This document shows, one piece after another, positions 35,062 to 43,659 of a stretch of 64,000 bases of DNA (the stretch's first letter is position 1; each line of letters opens with the position of its first letter). Made by a program: the position numbers and the translations under genes. The stretch spans positions 62,001 through 126,000 of the forward strand of contig JAPLRU010000049.1 of NCBI GenBank assembly GCA_026399025.1, written 5' to 3'. The DNA comes from Methylobacter sp. Lineage in GTDB: Bacteria > Pseudomonadota > Gammaproteobacteria > Methylococcales > Methylomonadaceae. The notes beneath the pieces were generated by a model, which saw nothing but the letters and a program-made list of their open reading frames with translations, made no database searches and was not told where the DNA came from.

Positions 35062-35517
35062 GATTCTATCCTCATTATTTAAAGTGTGGGTTTGATGGAG
35101 GGTAATTGCGCTAAAAAGAAAGCCAACGACAAAAGCTATCGAAGATCCGCTTTTTTAATTTTTTGCCCAGCCAGTTCAACCTGAAAATTGGTTTTATGTT
35201 TAACGCAACTACAGGATAGAGGAGGCGATTTATTTAAACAATTGGTAAAAATACGTATCCCCATGAAGTAAAACGAGTCCGAAAACCAAGGCCATATATA
35301 GGATTTATTAAAGGAAAAGCGGGCTTTTGACAGGCCTATTCAAGCCTTATTTTTTTATTATCGGTTAATCTTTTTAGTTGTATAGTGACGCGTCTATCTG
35401 AACAATGCGGAGGCTTCCGATAGCTGCCGAACAGATAGCTTGATGTTGATAATGATATAACTCTCCCGGCTAACCGGCCTAACTCAGCAACATTAAATCT
35501 TACCTACGAGGTGAACC
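35062..35517. other. Intergenic region between smbP and the cytochrome c4 gene
   Basis: No gene is recognised. It should carry the divergent promoters of smbP and the cytochrome gene. A CTATCTG / CAGATAG inverted repeat near 35393-35439 could form a leader hairpin in the cytochrome transcript. GAGGTGAACC just before 35518 is the ribosome site of the cytochrome gene. Confidence 0.4.
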
Positions 35518-36087
35518 ATGAACTTACGACTACCCGCAGTGATCATATCCTCTTTCCTGAGCACTTTTTTAGCATGGCCGGTTTCGGCAGCCGATCCAGC
35601 CGCCGGAGAGCAAAAAGCAAGCAGCTGTGTTAGCTGTCATGGCCAAAACGGCAATAGCGCCAACGCACAATGGCCCAATCTGGCCGCGCAACAGCCAGCT
35701 TACCTGTCCAATCAACTTAAAGCGTTTAAGGCCGGCGACCGTGTCAATGCGATGATGCAGCACATGGCCGCCAACCTGAGTAACGAAGACATCGACAACC
35801 TTGCCGCTTATTTTTCCAGCCAAAAACCGGCTAAAACAGGCGCCGGCGATCCGGCCTTGGTAAAAGCGGGTGAAGCCAAAGCCGCTATGTGTTCGGGCTG
35901 CCACGGCGCCGCTGCCGGAGGTAACGGTCAATTTCCAAGACTCGCGGGGCAACATCCCGAATACTTGGCGCAGCAATTAAAAGCGTTCAAGGAAGGTTCG
36001 CGTAAAAGCGGACCGATGCAAGCCATTGCCGGCAATCTGTCCGAAGACGATGTTAAAGCGTTAGCGGCTTATTTTGGCTCGTTGTAG
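35518..36087 (+). CDS. Diheme cytochrome c4 family protein
   Basis: A 189-residue periplasmic protein with a signal peptide (IISSFLSTFLAWPVSAAD) and two similar heme domains. The first heme site is CVSCH (Cys37, Cys40, His41) and the second CSGCH (Cys125, Cys128, His129). Candidate axial Met residues occur in AMMQHMAANLSNED and GPMQAIAGNLSEDD. Cytochromes c4 shuttle electrons to terminal oxidases. A good GAGGTG ribosome site precedes the ATG, and a hairpin follows the stop. Confidence 0.9.
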   Translation: MNLRLPAVIISSFLSTFLAWPVSAADPAAGEQKASSCVSCHGQNGNSANAQWPNLAAQQPAYLSNQLKAFKAGDRVNAMMQHMAANLSNEDIDNLAAYFSSQKPAKTGAGDPALVKAGEAKAAMCSGCHGAAAGGNGQFPRLAGQHPEYLAQQLKAFKEGSRKSGPMQAIAGNLSEDDVKALAAYFGSL

Positions 36088-36098
36088 CCGTGAATAGC

Positions 36099-36123
36099 AT
36101 GGGCGCGGCTTATCCGCGCCCAT
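36099..36123 (+). terminator. Strong hairpin after the cytochrome c4 gene
   Basis: The arms ATGGGCGCGG / CCGCGCCCAT form a ten-pair GC-rich stem with a five-base loop, 11 bp after the stop. No T tail follows, so it may stabilise the mRNA rather than end it. Confidence 0.45.
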
Positions 36124-36472
36124 ACCCGAGACTTTGCTGTAAAGACCGCTTGAAGCGCCTGCTGTTGATGTTCGTTGATCCGCTTCTTGGTTTTCCCGCT
36201 TCCTTTAACAGCTTAATCTGGTATCTTTGTCCCCGGTTTAGCAGCTTGTAGCGACTCATGCACGGCCCGGTCTTGGTTTGTATCAACAAAAGCTGAAAAT
36301 CATAGCCGCCAGTCTTCCTCAGGTTCCGGTCATTAACGCTTACGATGTCGCTTCATTCGCTTTCGTGTCTTCGCAGTGAATAAAAACCGTCTAATCGTCC
36401 GTTAGCCCGCCTGTGGCTTATGAGATAAGCTAAACACCTGAATAACTAAATTGTTTTTTGGATCGTCACTTT
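36124..36472. other. Intergenic region before cysC
   Basis: No gene is supported. The only notable string is CTTACGATGTCGCTTCATTCGCTTTCGTGTCTTCGC-like sequence near 36340-36377, which vaguely recalls the CTTCGTG repeats but is not a clear copy. The cysC promoter is expected here. Confidence 0.3.
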
Positions 36473-37081
36473 ATGAAAAAAAGTTCAAATACCATCTGGC
36501 ATGAAGCCACCGTTACCCGCGCCCGCCGCGAACAATTAAACGGCCATCGCTCGGCGGTACTGTGGTTTACCGGACTTTCCGGAGTCGGTAAGTCGACGCT
36601 GGCCCATGCCGTGGAAGAAAACCTATACCTGCTCGGCTGCCGTACCTTTGTGCTTGACGGCGACAATATCCGCCACGGCTTATGCGCCGATCTGGGATTT
36701 TCCCTTGACGATCGGACCGAAAACATTCGCCGCATCGCCGAAGCCGCCAAACTGATGGTCGAATCGGGCGTCATCGCGCTGACCGCCTTTATCTCGCCTT
36801 TTCGTCAAGACCGGGAACGCGCGCGCAGCTTGTTTCCGCACGGCGATTTTATCGAGATTTTCTGCGATGCGCCGCTGGAAGTCTGCGAACAACGCGACGT
36901 CAAAGGACTTTACCGGCGCGCGCGGGCCGGTGAAGTGAAAGAATTTACCGGCATCTCCTCGCCTTACGAGCCGCCGTTAAATCCGGAACTCAGAATAGAC
37001 ACCGGCAACCTGCCGCTGGAGAAATGCGTGGAACAAGTGCTTGCGCTTTTGCAGGAACGCGGCATTGTGACCGGCAAATAA
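36473..37081 (+). CDS. cysC: Adenylylsulfate kinase
   Basis: CysC phosphorylates APS to PAPS, the sulfate donor for assimilation and for sulfotransferases. The 202-residue protein from the ATG at 36473 (an upstream TTG is not needed) has the P-loop [20 protein letters not shown], then [18 protein letters not shown] and the [17 protein letters not shown] segment. [20 protein letters not shown] completes the family set. It is separate from cysDN, unlike many genomes. It may supply PAPS to the sulfotransferases at 58-61 kb. Confidence 0.95.
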   Translation: MKKSSNTIWHEATVTRARREQLNGHRSAVLWFTGLSGVGKSTLAHAVEENLYLLGCRTFVLDGDNIRHGLCADLGFSLDDRTENIRRIAEAAKLMVESGVIALTAFISPFRQDRERARSLFPHGDFIEIFCDAPLEVCEQRDVKGLYRRARAGEVKEFTGISSPYEPPLNPELRIDTGNLPLEKCVEQVLALLQERGIVTGK

Positions 37082-37095
37082 TCGCGCACAACTGA

Positions 37096-37355
37096 TATAG
37101 AGTCCGTAGCTAATATAGCGACATTTGCTCCTTCTCCCTCAGGGACGACTCCATGGATGGAGGAGGTAGAGCAACGCATGGAGCAATTGCCGAGAAGGTT
37201 GGGATGAGGGGATATAAATAAGCAGTTTTCCTTATTTTAGATCCCCCTCACCCAACCCTCTCCCGCTGGACGACTGCAAGGATGCAGGAGGTAGGGCAAT
37301 GCAGGAGCAATTGCCGAGAGGGCTTTACGTCGCTTTATCAACTAAGGTATCTATA
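37096..37355. repeat. Long family A repeat element with TATAGAG...TCTATA ends
   Basis: It begins TATAGAGTCCGTAGC and ends TATCTATA, like the 15214 copy. Inside, GGTTGGGATGAGGGGAT pairs with the later ATCCCCCTCACCCAACC across an AT-rich loop, and two GGAGCAATTGCC cores are present. It lies between cysC and the glycosyltransferase gene. Confidence 0.75.
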
Positions 37356-37424
37356 ACTCCGCACCGCTAAACCTGCTTTTGCCCCCGGTAGCTGACGCCC
37401 CCCGATAAATCACTTAAATAACTT

Positions 37425-40238
37425 ATGAAACATCCTGACCTAAGCACGGCTATCGACTTAGCCCGTAGCGGCAACACCTCGCCTCTTACTATCTGTATCG
37501 TTACCCCCGACCTGCTGGGCCCGGTGCGCAATGGCGGCATCGGCACGGCGAATAGCTTTTTGGCCTATGAACTGGCTGAGGCCGGTCATTCGGTATCGAT
37601 TCTGTTCAGCCAATGCCAAACCTCGGCGCATAGCTCGGAACCCTGGTCCGAGCTCTATCGTCAACGCGGAATCACCGTGACCGTGGCCGAAGAATGGGCC
37701 GATAAACGGGTTCGGGTCAGGTTTTTTCCCAACCACCCTGCGCTGGCGATGGCCTATACGGTGCATAATTGGTTGGCGGAGCACGACTTCGATCTGGTCA
37801 TTTTGACGGAATGGCAAGGCCACGGTTTCTATGCTTTACAAGCCAAGCGCGGCGGATTGCGCTTCAAAAAAACCGTTTTCATCACCCAGATTCATAGTCC
37901 CAGCCTCTGGCATGCCACCCATAACGCCGACTTGCCGACGAATCCGCTGCATTCGCTGACTTATTTCATGGAACGCAAATCCGTGGAATTAACCGATGCC
38001 GTCATCAGCCCCAGCGCATATATGCTCGATTGGGTGCGGCGTCACGGTTTCAATCCGCCGGCTTTGTCATTCGTACAAGCGAATTTACTGAAGGTACACG
38101 CGCAACAAACGCAGAGCACGGAGCGCATCGTAACGGCAGACGAATTTGTGTTTTTCGGCCGACTGGAATACCGCAAGGGTTTGGTGCAGTTTTGCGATGC
38201 ACTCGACAGGCTGGCGGGGCTGGGAGCAAAGCCGAACGCAGTCACCTTTTTAGGCAAGTTTTCGCGCATAGGCTCGGAGCATTCCGCCCTGTATCTGGCC
38301 CGGCGCGCGAAAAACTGGGGTTTTCCGATCAACATTCTATCGCGCCTGGACCAAGCGGAAGCCTTGGCTTATTTAGCGATGCCGGGACGGGTCGCGGTCA
38401 TGCCCTCGGTAGCCGACAACTCGCCTTATACCGTCTACGAATGTCTGCTGCTGGGCATTCCGTTTTTGGCGCGGGATGTGGGCGGCGTTGCCGAACTGAT
38501 TGCCGCCGAAGATCAAGCCGCGTGCCTGTTTAATGATAATCCGAACCTGTTGGCGGGCAAACTGGCAAAGCTATTGACCGAAGGCGCGTTAAGGCCGCGG
38601 CCGGCGTTCGATCCTGAAGACAACCGCAAAGCCTGGCGCGAAGGCTTGCCCGCCTTGGTCGATCATCTTTGTCCCGCAAAATCGCCGAAAAAAACCGGAA
38701 AACGCGCGGCGGCTATGCCCTCGGTATCGGTTTGCCTGACGCATTACGACCGTCCGAAACTGCTGCGTCAGGCCGTGGATTCGTTGCTGGAACAGGATTA
38801 CCCGAATCTTGAAGTCATCCTGGTCGACGACGGCAGTCCGGGCAAAGCCGCCGCCAAGACCCTGCAAGCGCTGGAGCCGGAATTTGCCCGTCGCGGCTGG
38901 AAAATCCTGCGTTTAGACAACGGCTATCTGGGCAAAGCGCGCAACACGGCGGTCCGCGCGGCACAAGGCGAATTTTTAGTGTTCATGGATGACGATAACG
39001 TCGCCCGCCCCGCCATGGTCAGCCGTTTTGTAAAGGCCGCATTGTCGTCCGGCGCCGACTTAGTGACTACCGTGTTCGAGGTCTTTTCCGGCGACAAAAA
39101 GCCAAAGGCCAAAACGCCTGTTGTGGAGTGTTTTTTGCCGCTTGGCGATATTGTCTCATTCTCGATCGTGACCAATGCCATCGGCGACGCCAATTCCCTG
39201 ATCCGGCGTTCGCTTTTCGAGAAACTGGGCGGTTTTTCCGAGGACTATGGCTTGGGCCACGAGGATTTCGAGTTATATCTGCGCGCTGTCCTGAGCGGCG
39301 CTAAAGTCAACGTGGTGCCGGAACCTTTGTTCTGGTATCGCCGCAACGGCGAGTCGATGTTAAGCGCCACTCACGCGACCGCCAACCGGATGCGGAGTTT
39401 CCGGCCGTTTCTCGATAACTTGCCGGCGCCCTTGGCTGAATTGGCCGTGTTGGCCTGTGGCTTGGCCGCCGAGCAAATAGAGCAGCAGCCGCTACCGGAG
39501 TTTGAATTATTGCCGATGGATAGGCAACGCTTGGCGGTTGGCGACCCGGACGCGCCGGAAACGGTTACAGCGGTGTCCAATGCGCTCAGATTAACAGGCG
39601 ATGAAGCTATCGCCCAAGCGCTTCTGGATAATTTGTCGCAGCCACATGCGGAGCCGGTTGAGCGGATGCAAGCGGCTTCTTCGGGAACGTTGACGACATC
39701 GATCATATCGGCAGCCCGGCAAGGCGAGCTAAAAAAACTACGCAAGTTGCTTAGCGGACTGGGCAAATCGCCTTCTGGAAAAGAAGCGGTCGCCGGCGCC
39801 TGCTTTACCGCCTTGGCGGCAACCGAAGGGCTCGCTGTCAGCGCCGATATTATCGAATTACTGGCCCAGCGCTTGGCCCGCGCCCTGCCTGATAATGTTG
39901 AAGCGCTGTTGACAGCGTCCAAATACTTGTTAACAACGGCTTACCCGTCGGCAGGCTTGGAGCACCTATGCACTGCGGTGGTACTGGCCGACGCCAACTA
40001 TCTCCAGTTACGCCCGGATGTCGCCTCCGCCGTGGAGCGCAAGCAATTTACTTACGGTCTTGAGCACTATCTTCATCATGGCCGGGCGGAAGGCATCCCA
40101 TGGCCGGGAAGCCGAAGCTTTACAGCCCTGTGGCCGCACCTGGCTCAAGTTATTACTGCGGGCGGCCTGCCTGATCTCGGCAAAAAAAACCAAACTCTGC
40201 TGGTGCTGGTGCTTAAGGCGTTTAAACCCTTGGCTTGA
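37425..40238 (+). CDS. GT4-GT2 fusion glycosyltransferase
   Basis: A 937-residue protein with two glycosyltransferase domains. Residues about 18-420 are GT4-like (GGIGTANSFLAYELAEAGHS, then FFGRLEYRKGLVQFCDAL and YTVYECLLLGIPFLARDVGG, the E-rich donor site). Residues about 428-680 are GT2-like (PSVSVCLTHYDRPKLLRQAV, VDDGSPG, VFMDDDNVARPAM with its DDD, then GGFSEDYGLGHEDFELYLRA). The rest is helical and unrecognised. It probably builds a cell-surface glycan. cysC is upstream beyond a repeat. Acceptors and sugars are unknown. Confidence 0.85.
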   Translation: MKHPDLSTAIDLARSGNTSPLTICIVTPDLLGPVRNGGIGTANSFLAYELAEAGHSVSILFSQCQTSAHSSEPWSELYRQRGITVTVAEEWADKRVRVRFFPNHPALAMAYTVHNWLAEHDFDLVILTEWQGHGFYALQAKRGGLRFKKTVFITQIHSPSLWHATHNADLPTNPLHSLTYFMERKSVELTDAVISPSAYMLDWVRRHGFNPPALSFVQANLLKVHAQQTQSTERIVTADEFVFFGRLEYRKGLVQFCDALDRLAGLGAKPNAVTFLGKFSRIGSEHSALYLARRAKNWGFPINILSRLDQAEALAYLAMPGRVAVMPSVADNSPYTVYECLLLGIPFLARDVGGVAELIAAEDQAACLFNDNPNLLAGKLAKLLTEGALRPRPAFDPEDNRKAWREGLPALVDHLCPAKSPKKTGKRAAAMPSVSVCLTHYDRPKLLRQAVDSLLEQDYPNLEVILVDDGSPGKAAAKTLQALEPEFARRGWKILRLDNGYLGKARNTAVRAAQGEFLVFMDDDNVARPAMVSRFVKAALSSGADLVTTVFEVFSGDKKPKAKTPVVECFLPLGDIVSFSIVTNAIGDANSLIRRSLFEKLGGFSEDYGLGHEDFELYLRAVLSGAKVNVVPEPLFWYRRNGESMLSATHATANRMRSFRPFLDNLPAPLAELAVLACGLAAEQIEQQPLPEFELLPMDRQRLAVGDPDAPETVTAVSNALRLTGDEAIAQALLDNLSQPHAEPVERMQAASSGTLTTSIISAARQGELKKLRKLLSGLGKSPSGKEAVAGACFTALAATEGLAVSADIIELLAQRLARALPDNVEALLTASKYLLTTAYPSAGLEHLCTAVVLADANYLQLRPDVASAVERKQFTYGLEHYLHHGRAEGIPWPGSRSFTALWPHLAQVITAGGLPDLGKKNQTLLVLVLKAFKPLA

Positions 40239-40280
40239 TATAAGCGTCAGCGGCATCCGCCGCATATTGGGCCTACGCAC

Positions 40281-40362
40281 TGTTACATCAAGTTAGAACG
40301 CAGTGAACCGCATCACTCTCGGACGACGCGAACGGTGCGGTTCGTTGCTCACCGCACTCTAC
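40281..40362. repeat. Family B repeat (GAACGCAGTGAACCGCATCA ... GGTGCGGTTCGTTGCTCACC)
   Basis: It begins TGTTACATCAAGT and contains the string GAACGCAGTGAACCGCATCA and a GTGCGGTTCG arm. Close copies, with the same left flank in one case, occur at 41645-41738 and 44284-44364. Partial copies lie at about 43407-43440 and 44465-44506. The arms AACGCAGTGAACCGCA and TGCGGTTCGTT form an imperfect hairpin. Confidence 0.7.
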
Positions 40363-40436
40363 CCCCAGTTAGTTTGAAGCCATGCACAAGGTGAGCTTTT
40401 TCGCATGGATTAACGGTGAATAACGGTCATGTAAGT

Positions 40437-40526
40437 ATTCACCTCCCCCTTTGAAAAAGGGGGATCGAGGGGGATTTATTTAGAATAATCTCCCCTAACC
40501 CCTCTTTTTCAAAGAGGGGGACTGAA
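40437..40526. repeat. Large hairpin repeat (CCCCCTTTGAAAAAGGGGG type)
   Basis: The left arm CTCCCCCTTTGAAAAAGGGG followed by GATCGAGGGGGATTT pairs with the right arm AATCTCCCCTAACCCCTC and TTTTTCAAAGAGGGGGA. This is a common dispersed repeat form in proteobacteria. Only one copy is seen in this window. Confidence 0.65.
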
Positions 40527-40922
40527 TAATTACACGGCCATCAAAAACAGCCTTTAACCGCAATACCTAACAAACCGCTGTCGGTTCGGCCGTTTCCGGC
40601 GCATACTGGGTCCCGATCCGGAAGTATCGAACAGCGCTTTCACATTGGGCGCATCTCCCGGAAGATTGGATCGTTTGATACGCGCTATAAAAGCTTTAAT
40701 TCCCTATAACGCGTAACCCCGTCCCCTTATTTCTCAAAAAATCATTTGGCATTAAAGACTACTTGGAGCTTTGGTAATGTAAGGCATTCAGCTCAATAGC
40801 GGATTCACCCGATATCGGTAATCGCGCTTATTGATCAAAGAAATAAACTTCCTATCTTATAGATACTCGTACCACACCAACCGATTTTTTAAGGTTATTT
40901 AAATCAAAATAGGAAAGTGAAC

Positions 40923-41309
40923 ATGAAAAGAATAAAACTGTCAGTCATATTATTGGCTTTATCCGCATTTACCGGCGCTGTTTATGCAGATATTACCCTG
41001 CAAGCCAAACAAGAAGTCGAAGGCACCTGGAAACTGCAATCCACCAAAAACTCTTTAACCGATAAAGAAGCCATCCCAAGGGAAGATACCTGGGTCTTTA
41101 AAGACGGTAAAGCCACAATCTTACATATTCCGCGCGACGGCAAATTCTACGATCAACCGCCGGTCAACTACGAAATAGAAGACGGCAAATTAAAAATCGC
41201 TCTAGTCGGTAACAGCCGGTTTGACATATTTTCTTTAGTGGAAAAAGACGACAAGAGCATGACCCTGAAAGGAAAATTCGGCGGCTATTATTACTTTGTA
41301 AAAAAGTAG
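40923..41309 (+). CDS. Small secreted lipocalin-like protein, function unknown
   Basis: A 128-residue protein with a signal peptide (IKLSVILLALSAFTGAVYAD). The mature part (EVEGTWKLQSTKNSLTDKEA ... FDIFSLVEKDDKSMTLKGKF) has a beta-rich pattern with a GxW motif, resembling small lipocalin-like domains. The ATG at 40923 follows AGGA with normal spacing; a GTG two codons earlier is possible. The lysine-rich microprotein gene follows 100 bp later. The ligand is unknown. Confidence 0.65.
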   Translation: MKRIKLSVILLALSAFTGAVYADITLQAKQEVEGTWKLQSTKNSLTDKEAIPREDTWVFKDGKATILHIPRDGKFYDQPPVNYEIEDGKLKIALVGNSRFDIFSLVEKDDKSMTLKGKFGGYYYFVKK

Positions 41310-41409
41310 CCTTAACGGATGTAAGTCGATAGGGTGCGCAAAGATAACAACCGCACCTTACGCTTGGGAATGTTCAGAAAGTCCCCATCAATTATTTGGA
41401 GAAAGCACC

Positions 41410-41514
41410 ATGAGCAAAGAACAAAAAAGCAATAAAGAAAACAAGAAAAAACCGGCTTTGAGTCCGAAAGAAAAGAAAGCTGTGAAAAAGTCCAAGAAAG
41501 AGGCTAAAGCTTAA
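41410..41514 (+). CDS. 34-residue lysine-rich small protein
   Basis: An ATG with TTGGAG nine bases upstream opens a 34-codon frame starting MSKEQKSNKENKKKPALSPK and ending KSKKEAKA with a TAA stop. Almost half of the residues are lysine and there is no hydrophobic segment. The good ribosome site and the strongly biased composition suggest a real gene, perhaps a nucleic-acid-binding or ribosome-associated peptide. That is a guess. Confidence 0.6.
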   Translation: MSKEQKSNKENKKKPALSPKEKKAVKKSKKEAKA

Positions 41515-41644
41515 TAAAATTAACCGGAATTTAATATCACCCAAGGGCTTCCAATCTGGAGATTGGGAACCCTGATGAGTTCCAGCATCCAAAATCGAAT
41601 GGCTAAATTCAAGTCGATCAAGTTAGCGTAACCCAATCTACGGT

Positions 41645-41738
41645 ACTGTTACATCAAGTAGGATGTGGTGAACGCAGTGAACCGCATCAATCTCGGACGA
41701 GACGCGAACGGTGCGGTTCGTTCCTCACCGCACCCTAC
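41645..41738. repeat. Family B repeat
   Basis: This near-complete copy shares the left flank ACTGTTACATCAAGT with the 40281 copy, then GGATGTGGTGAACGCAGTGA, CGAACGGTGCGGTTCGTTCC and TCACCGCACCCTACGGCC. The shared flank shows that the repeat unit extends beyond the core hairpin. Confidence 0.7.
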
Positions 41739-41798
41739 GGCCCTACCGTAGAAAGTTGATCCAGTATTTTAGGGGATTGAGTTCATAATGAGGATTGC

Positions 41799-41836
41799 TG
41801 ATAAGGGGCGCGATGCGTCCCCTACCCGGCTTTTTG
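41799..41836. repeat. GATAAGGGGCGCGATGCG hairpin repeat
   Basis: The string GATAAGGGGCGCGATGCG followed by TCCCC forms a short GC stem. A second copy lies at about 42449-42467 (GATAAGGGGCGCGATGCGCC). This copy is 3 bp beyond the toxin stop codon and could act as a terminator of the toxin-antitoxin pair. Confidence 0.5.
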
Positions 41837-41838
41837 TG

Positions 41839-42099
41839 TTAAGTGAGTAATTTATCGTACTCTGCATGACTACCAATCCAAAACCACTGCACACCTTCAT
41901 CAACAGGAACGCCAAGTGCGCGATAACCCAAGCTAACGCGAACGCTACGAAAGGCTCCATTTTTAACGGGTTTGAATTGTAACGAGGGATGATTCGGATT
42001 TTGTTTGAGCAGTTCATAGCTGTCACGCGCTTGCTGCTGGATATTAGTCGGCAAAGCATCGAAATATTGCCAGAACTTTGAAGAGGTAAAATGCCTCAA
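41839..42099 (-). CDS. RelE/ParE-like toxin of a type II pair
   Basis: An 86-residue basic protein: MRHFTSSKFWQYFDALPTNI, QQARDSYELLKQNPNHPSLQ, then FRSVRVSLGYRALGVPVDEG and WIGSHAEYDKLL. This is the pattern of RelE/ParE-superfamily toxins, in which a C-terminal G(S/T)HxEYDKLL motif is common. The start overlaps the antitoxin stop by four bases. RelE members cleave ribosome-bound mRNA and ParE members poison gyrase; which applies is not clear. Confidence 0.8.
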   Translation of the reverse strand: MRHFTSSKFWQYFDALPTNIQQQARDSYELLKQNPNHPSLQFKPVKNGAFRSVRVSLGYRALGVPVDEGVQWFWIGSHAEYDKLLT

Positions 42100-42296
42100 A
42101 GCTCACGCGCCGCGCCATTGTGATATTCAGCCAGAGCTTCAGCAGCTAGGGCATCAAGCTTTCCTGCATCCGCGTCTACTTCAATCTGTGCATCCCAGAC
42201 AGCTTCATCGAACTGAGCAAACCACCGGCGAAACTCGGCCAACTCGTGTGCAGGTAACTGCTGTACCGCCTGTTCAATAGCTTGGATAGAAGTCAT
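42096..42296 (-). CDS. Antitoxin partner of the RelE/ParE-like toxin
   Basis: A 66-residue acidic protein: MTSIQAIEQAVQQLPAHELA, EFRRWFAQFDEAVWDAQIEV, then DADAGKLDALAAEALAEY. It resembles addiction-module antitoxins that lie upstream of RelE-like toxins, with an N-terminal helix pair and a toxin-binding C-terminal helix. A canonical DNA-binding motif is not obvious. Overlap with the toxin gene indicates coupled expression. Confidence 0.75.
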   Translation of the reverse strand: MTSIQAIEQAVQQLPAHELAEFRRWFAQFDEAVWDAQIEVDADAGKLDALAAEALAEYHNGAAREL

Positions 42297-42516
42297 AAAT
42301 CACTCCAAAATGTTTTCGTTAAAATATTACAGGACCGCATCAATCTGGAAACACTAACGCTGCGTTTTGTTCCTTACCGCGTTATTCTAAAGCATTCCAA
42401 CGAACAATCTATTCGGTATCAAGATTCCCAGTAAAGTTGAATATCGATAAGGGGCGCGATGCGCCCCCGGCTCACCGCGCCCTACGACCCTTAAAGCCGT
42501 TGTCCAACATTAAATA

Positions 42517-43335
42517 TCAAAACTTCTCGGCAACCGCATAAAGCACATTGGCCTGTACCTCTTGTATCCGGGCATTTGAGATGAATGAATGATTCGCTTG
42601 GCGAACATACTCGACCATTTCCGGCTCCATTTGCTCGATAGTGCCGCGATAGCCCGAACCGAGCAGCGTCGTCCACCAATCTTCCGGCGATGCTACCGGA
42701 TGAGTTGCTTGCTCGGCAACGATCAACGGATCGAGCACACCGCCTTCATTTAAGATAGCACTGAGAGTGGACGGTTCGGATATGCGATCCCATGGGTTGA
42801 AGCCTTTATAAAGTTCAGGTTTAACATCGCGGACCGCATTCCAAAATACCGCGTTGGCCGGTTCGAAAAAATCCCGCCCCCATGTAGTAATCGCAAGTTT
42901 TCCGCCGGGACGCAACACGCGCCATAGCTCATTAATAGCGGCCGGAATATCCGATACGAAAAATATGCCGAACACGCAAACCACCGCATCGAAACCGGCG
43001 TCCGCATAGCCGGTATCAAGCATATCGCCAAGCCGAAACTCAACGTTATTTAAGCCTTGGTTTTGTGCTTTGGTGCGGGCAAGGTTAAGCAACTTTTCTG
43101 CAACATCGATTCCAATCACATGGCCATTATGTCCGACTTGCTCAGCCGCAGGTAATGCCGAAGCTCCACTGCCGCAGCATACATCAAGTACCGATGCGCC
43201 CGGTTTCAGGTCGAGACGGTTAATCGTGTTACGGCCGAACCGGTCCCAAAAGGTATTCGCCGGATGGTCGAACAAGTCGGAAGCGGCGTTATAAGCCGCA
43301 GCGGCTTTAGTCTGTGCTGTATGCAAATCGGTCAT
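42517..43335 (-). CDS. Class I SAM-dependent methyltransferase
   Basis: A 272-residue cytoplasmic protein with the Rossmann methyltransferase motifs: VLDVCCGSGASALPAAEQVG (motif I), IGIDVAEKLLNLARTKAQNQ, then VEFRLGDMLDTGYADAGFDA and LWRVLRPGGKLAITTWG. It belongs to the type 11 / UbiE-like group. The substrate is unknown. It is flanked by repeats and by toxin-antitoxin remnants. Confidence 0.85.
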   Translation of the reverse strand: MTDLHTAQTKAAAAYNAASDLFDHPANTFWDRFGRNTINRLDLKPGASVLDVCCGSGASALPAAEQVGHNGHVIGIDVAEKLLNLARTKAQNQGLNNVEFRLGDMLDTGYADAGFDAVVCVFGIFFVSDIPAAINELWRVLRPGGKLAITTWGRDFFEPANAVFWNAVRDVKPELYKGFNPWDRISEPSTLSAILNEGGVLDPLIVAEQATHPVASPEDWWTTLLGSGYRGTIEQMEPEMVEYVRQANHSFISNARIQEVQANVLYAVAEKF

Positions 43336-43421
43336 AAATTTCTCTATTGCTTAACAATTCAATCCTTGTTTAATTTACCGCATAAGTACTTGAATATAAG
43401 AGGGCGACCGAACGGTGCGGT

Positions 43422-43625
43422 TCATTCCTCACCGCACCCTTTTTTATAATCGTAAGTTTCATCAAAATCAAAACTCCCGAATGCATCAAGTACCGCCTTG
43501 CGTTTGCATTTTTCAATATAAGCGTGCAAAGCGCTATTTAAAGTTTCTTTCTTAGTCTGATGAAGGCCTAAGCGCTGGGCTTCATTTAATAATTCCGGGT
43601 CGCATAAAGCTGTCATTTTTGTCAC
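43422..43625 (-). CDS. Orphan VapB-like antitoxin (DUF2191-like), C-terminus supplied by a repeat
   Basis: A 67-residue protein MTKMTALCDPELLNEAQRLG followed by HQTKKETLNSALHAYIEKCK, which resembles VapB antitoxins of the DUF2191 type (ribbon-helix-helix-like start, then a helix). No VapC toxin follows. The last five residues, GCGEE, and the stop codon are encoded by a partial family B repeat at about 43407-43440. The gene was probably cut and re-terminated there, so it may be a relic. Confidence 0.6.
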   Translation of the reverse strand: MTKMTALCDPELLNEAQRLGLHQTKKETLNSALHAYIEKCKRKAVLDAFGSFDFDETYDYKKGCGEE

Positions 43626-43659
43626 CTTTATTCTCTACTAAAATTGCCATAGGTCGGCC

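Larger units (their letters stand above)
40239..40922. other. Repeat-rich intergenic region
   Basis: Two repeats lie here (40281-40362 and 40437-40526, listed separately). The rest, including 40530-40915, shows no gene. AGGAAAGTGAAC at 40911-40922 is the ribosome site of the next gene. Confidence 0.4.

Noticed and set aside
38030-38533. Plus-strand 167-codon frame inside the GT4-GT2 gene
   Set aside because: It lies wholly within a well-supported glycosyltransferase in another frame and has no recognisable domain.
40437-40526. CRISPR-like repeat
   Set aside because: It is one hairpin with inverted arms, not a series of direct repeats with unique spacers. No CRISPR array was seen anywhere in the window.
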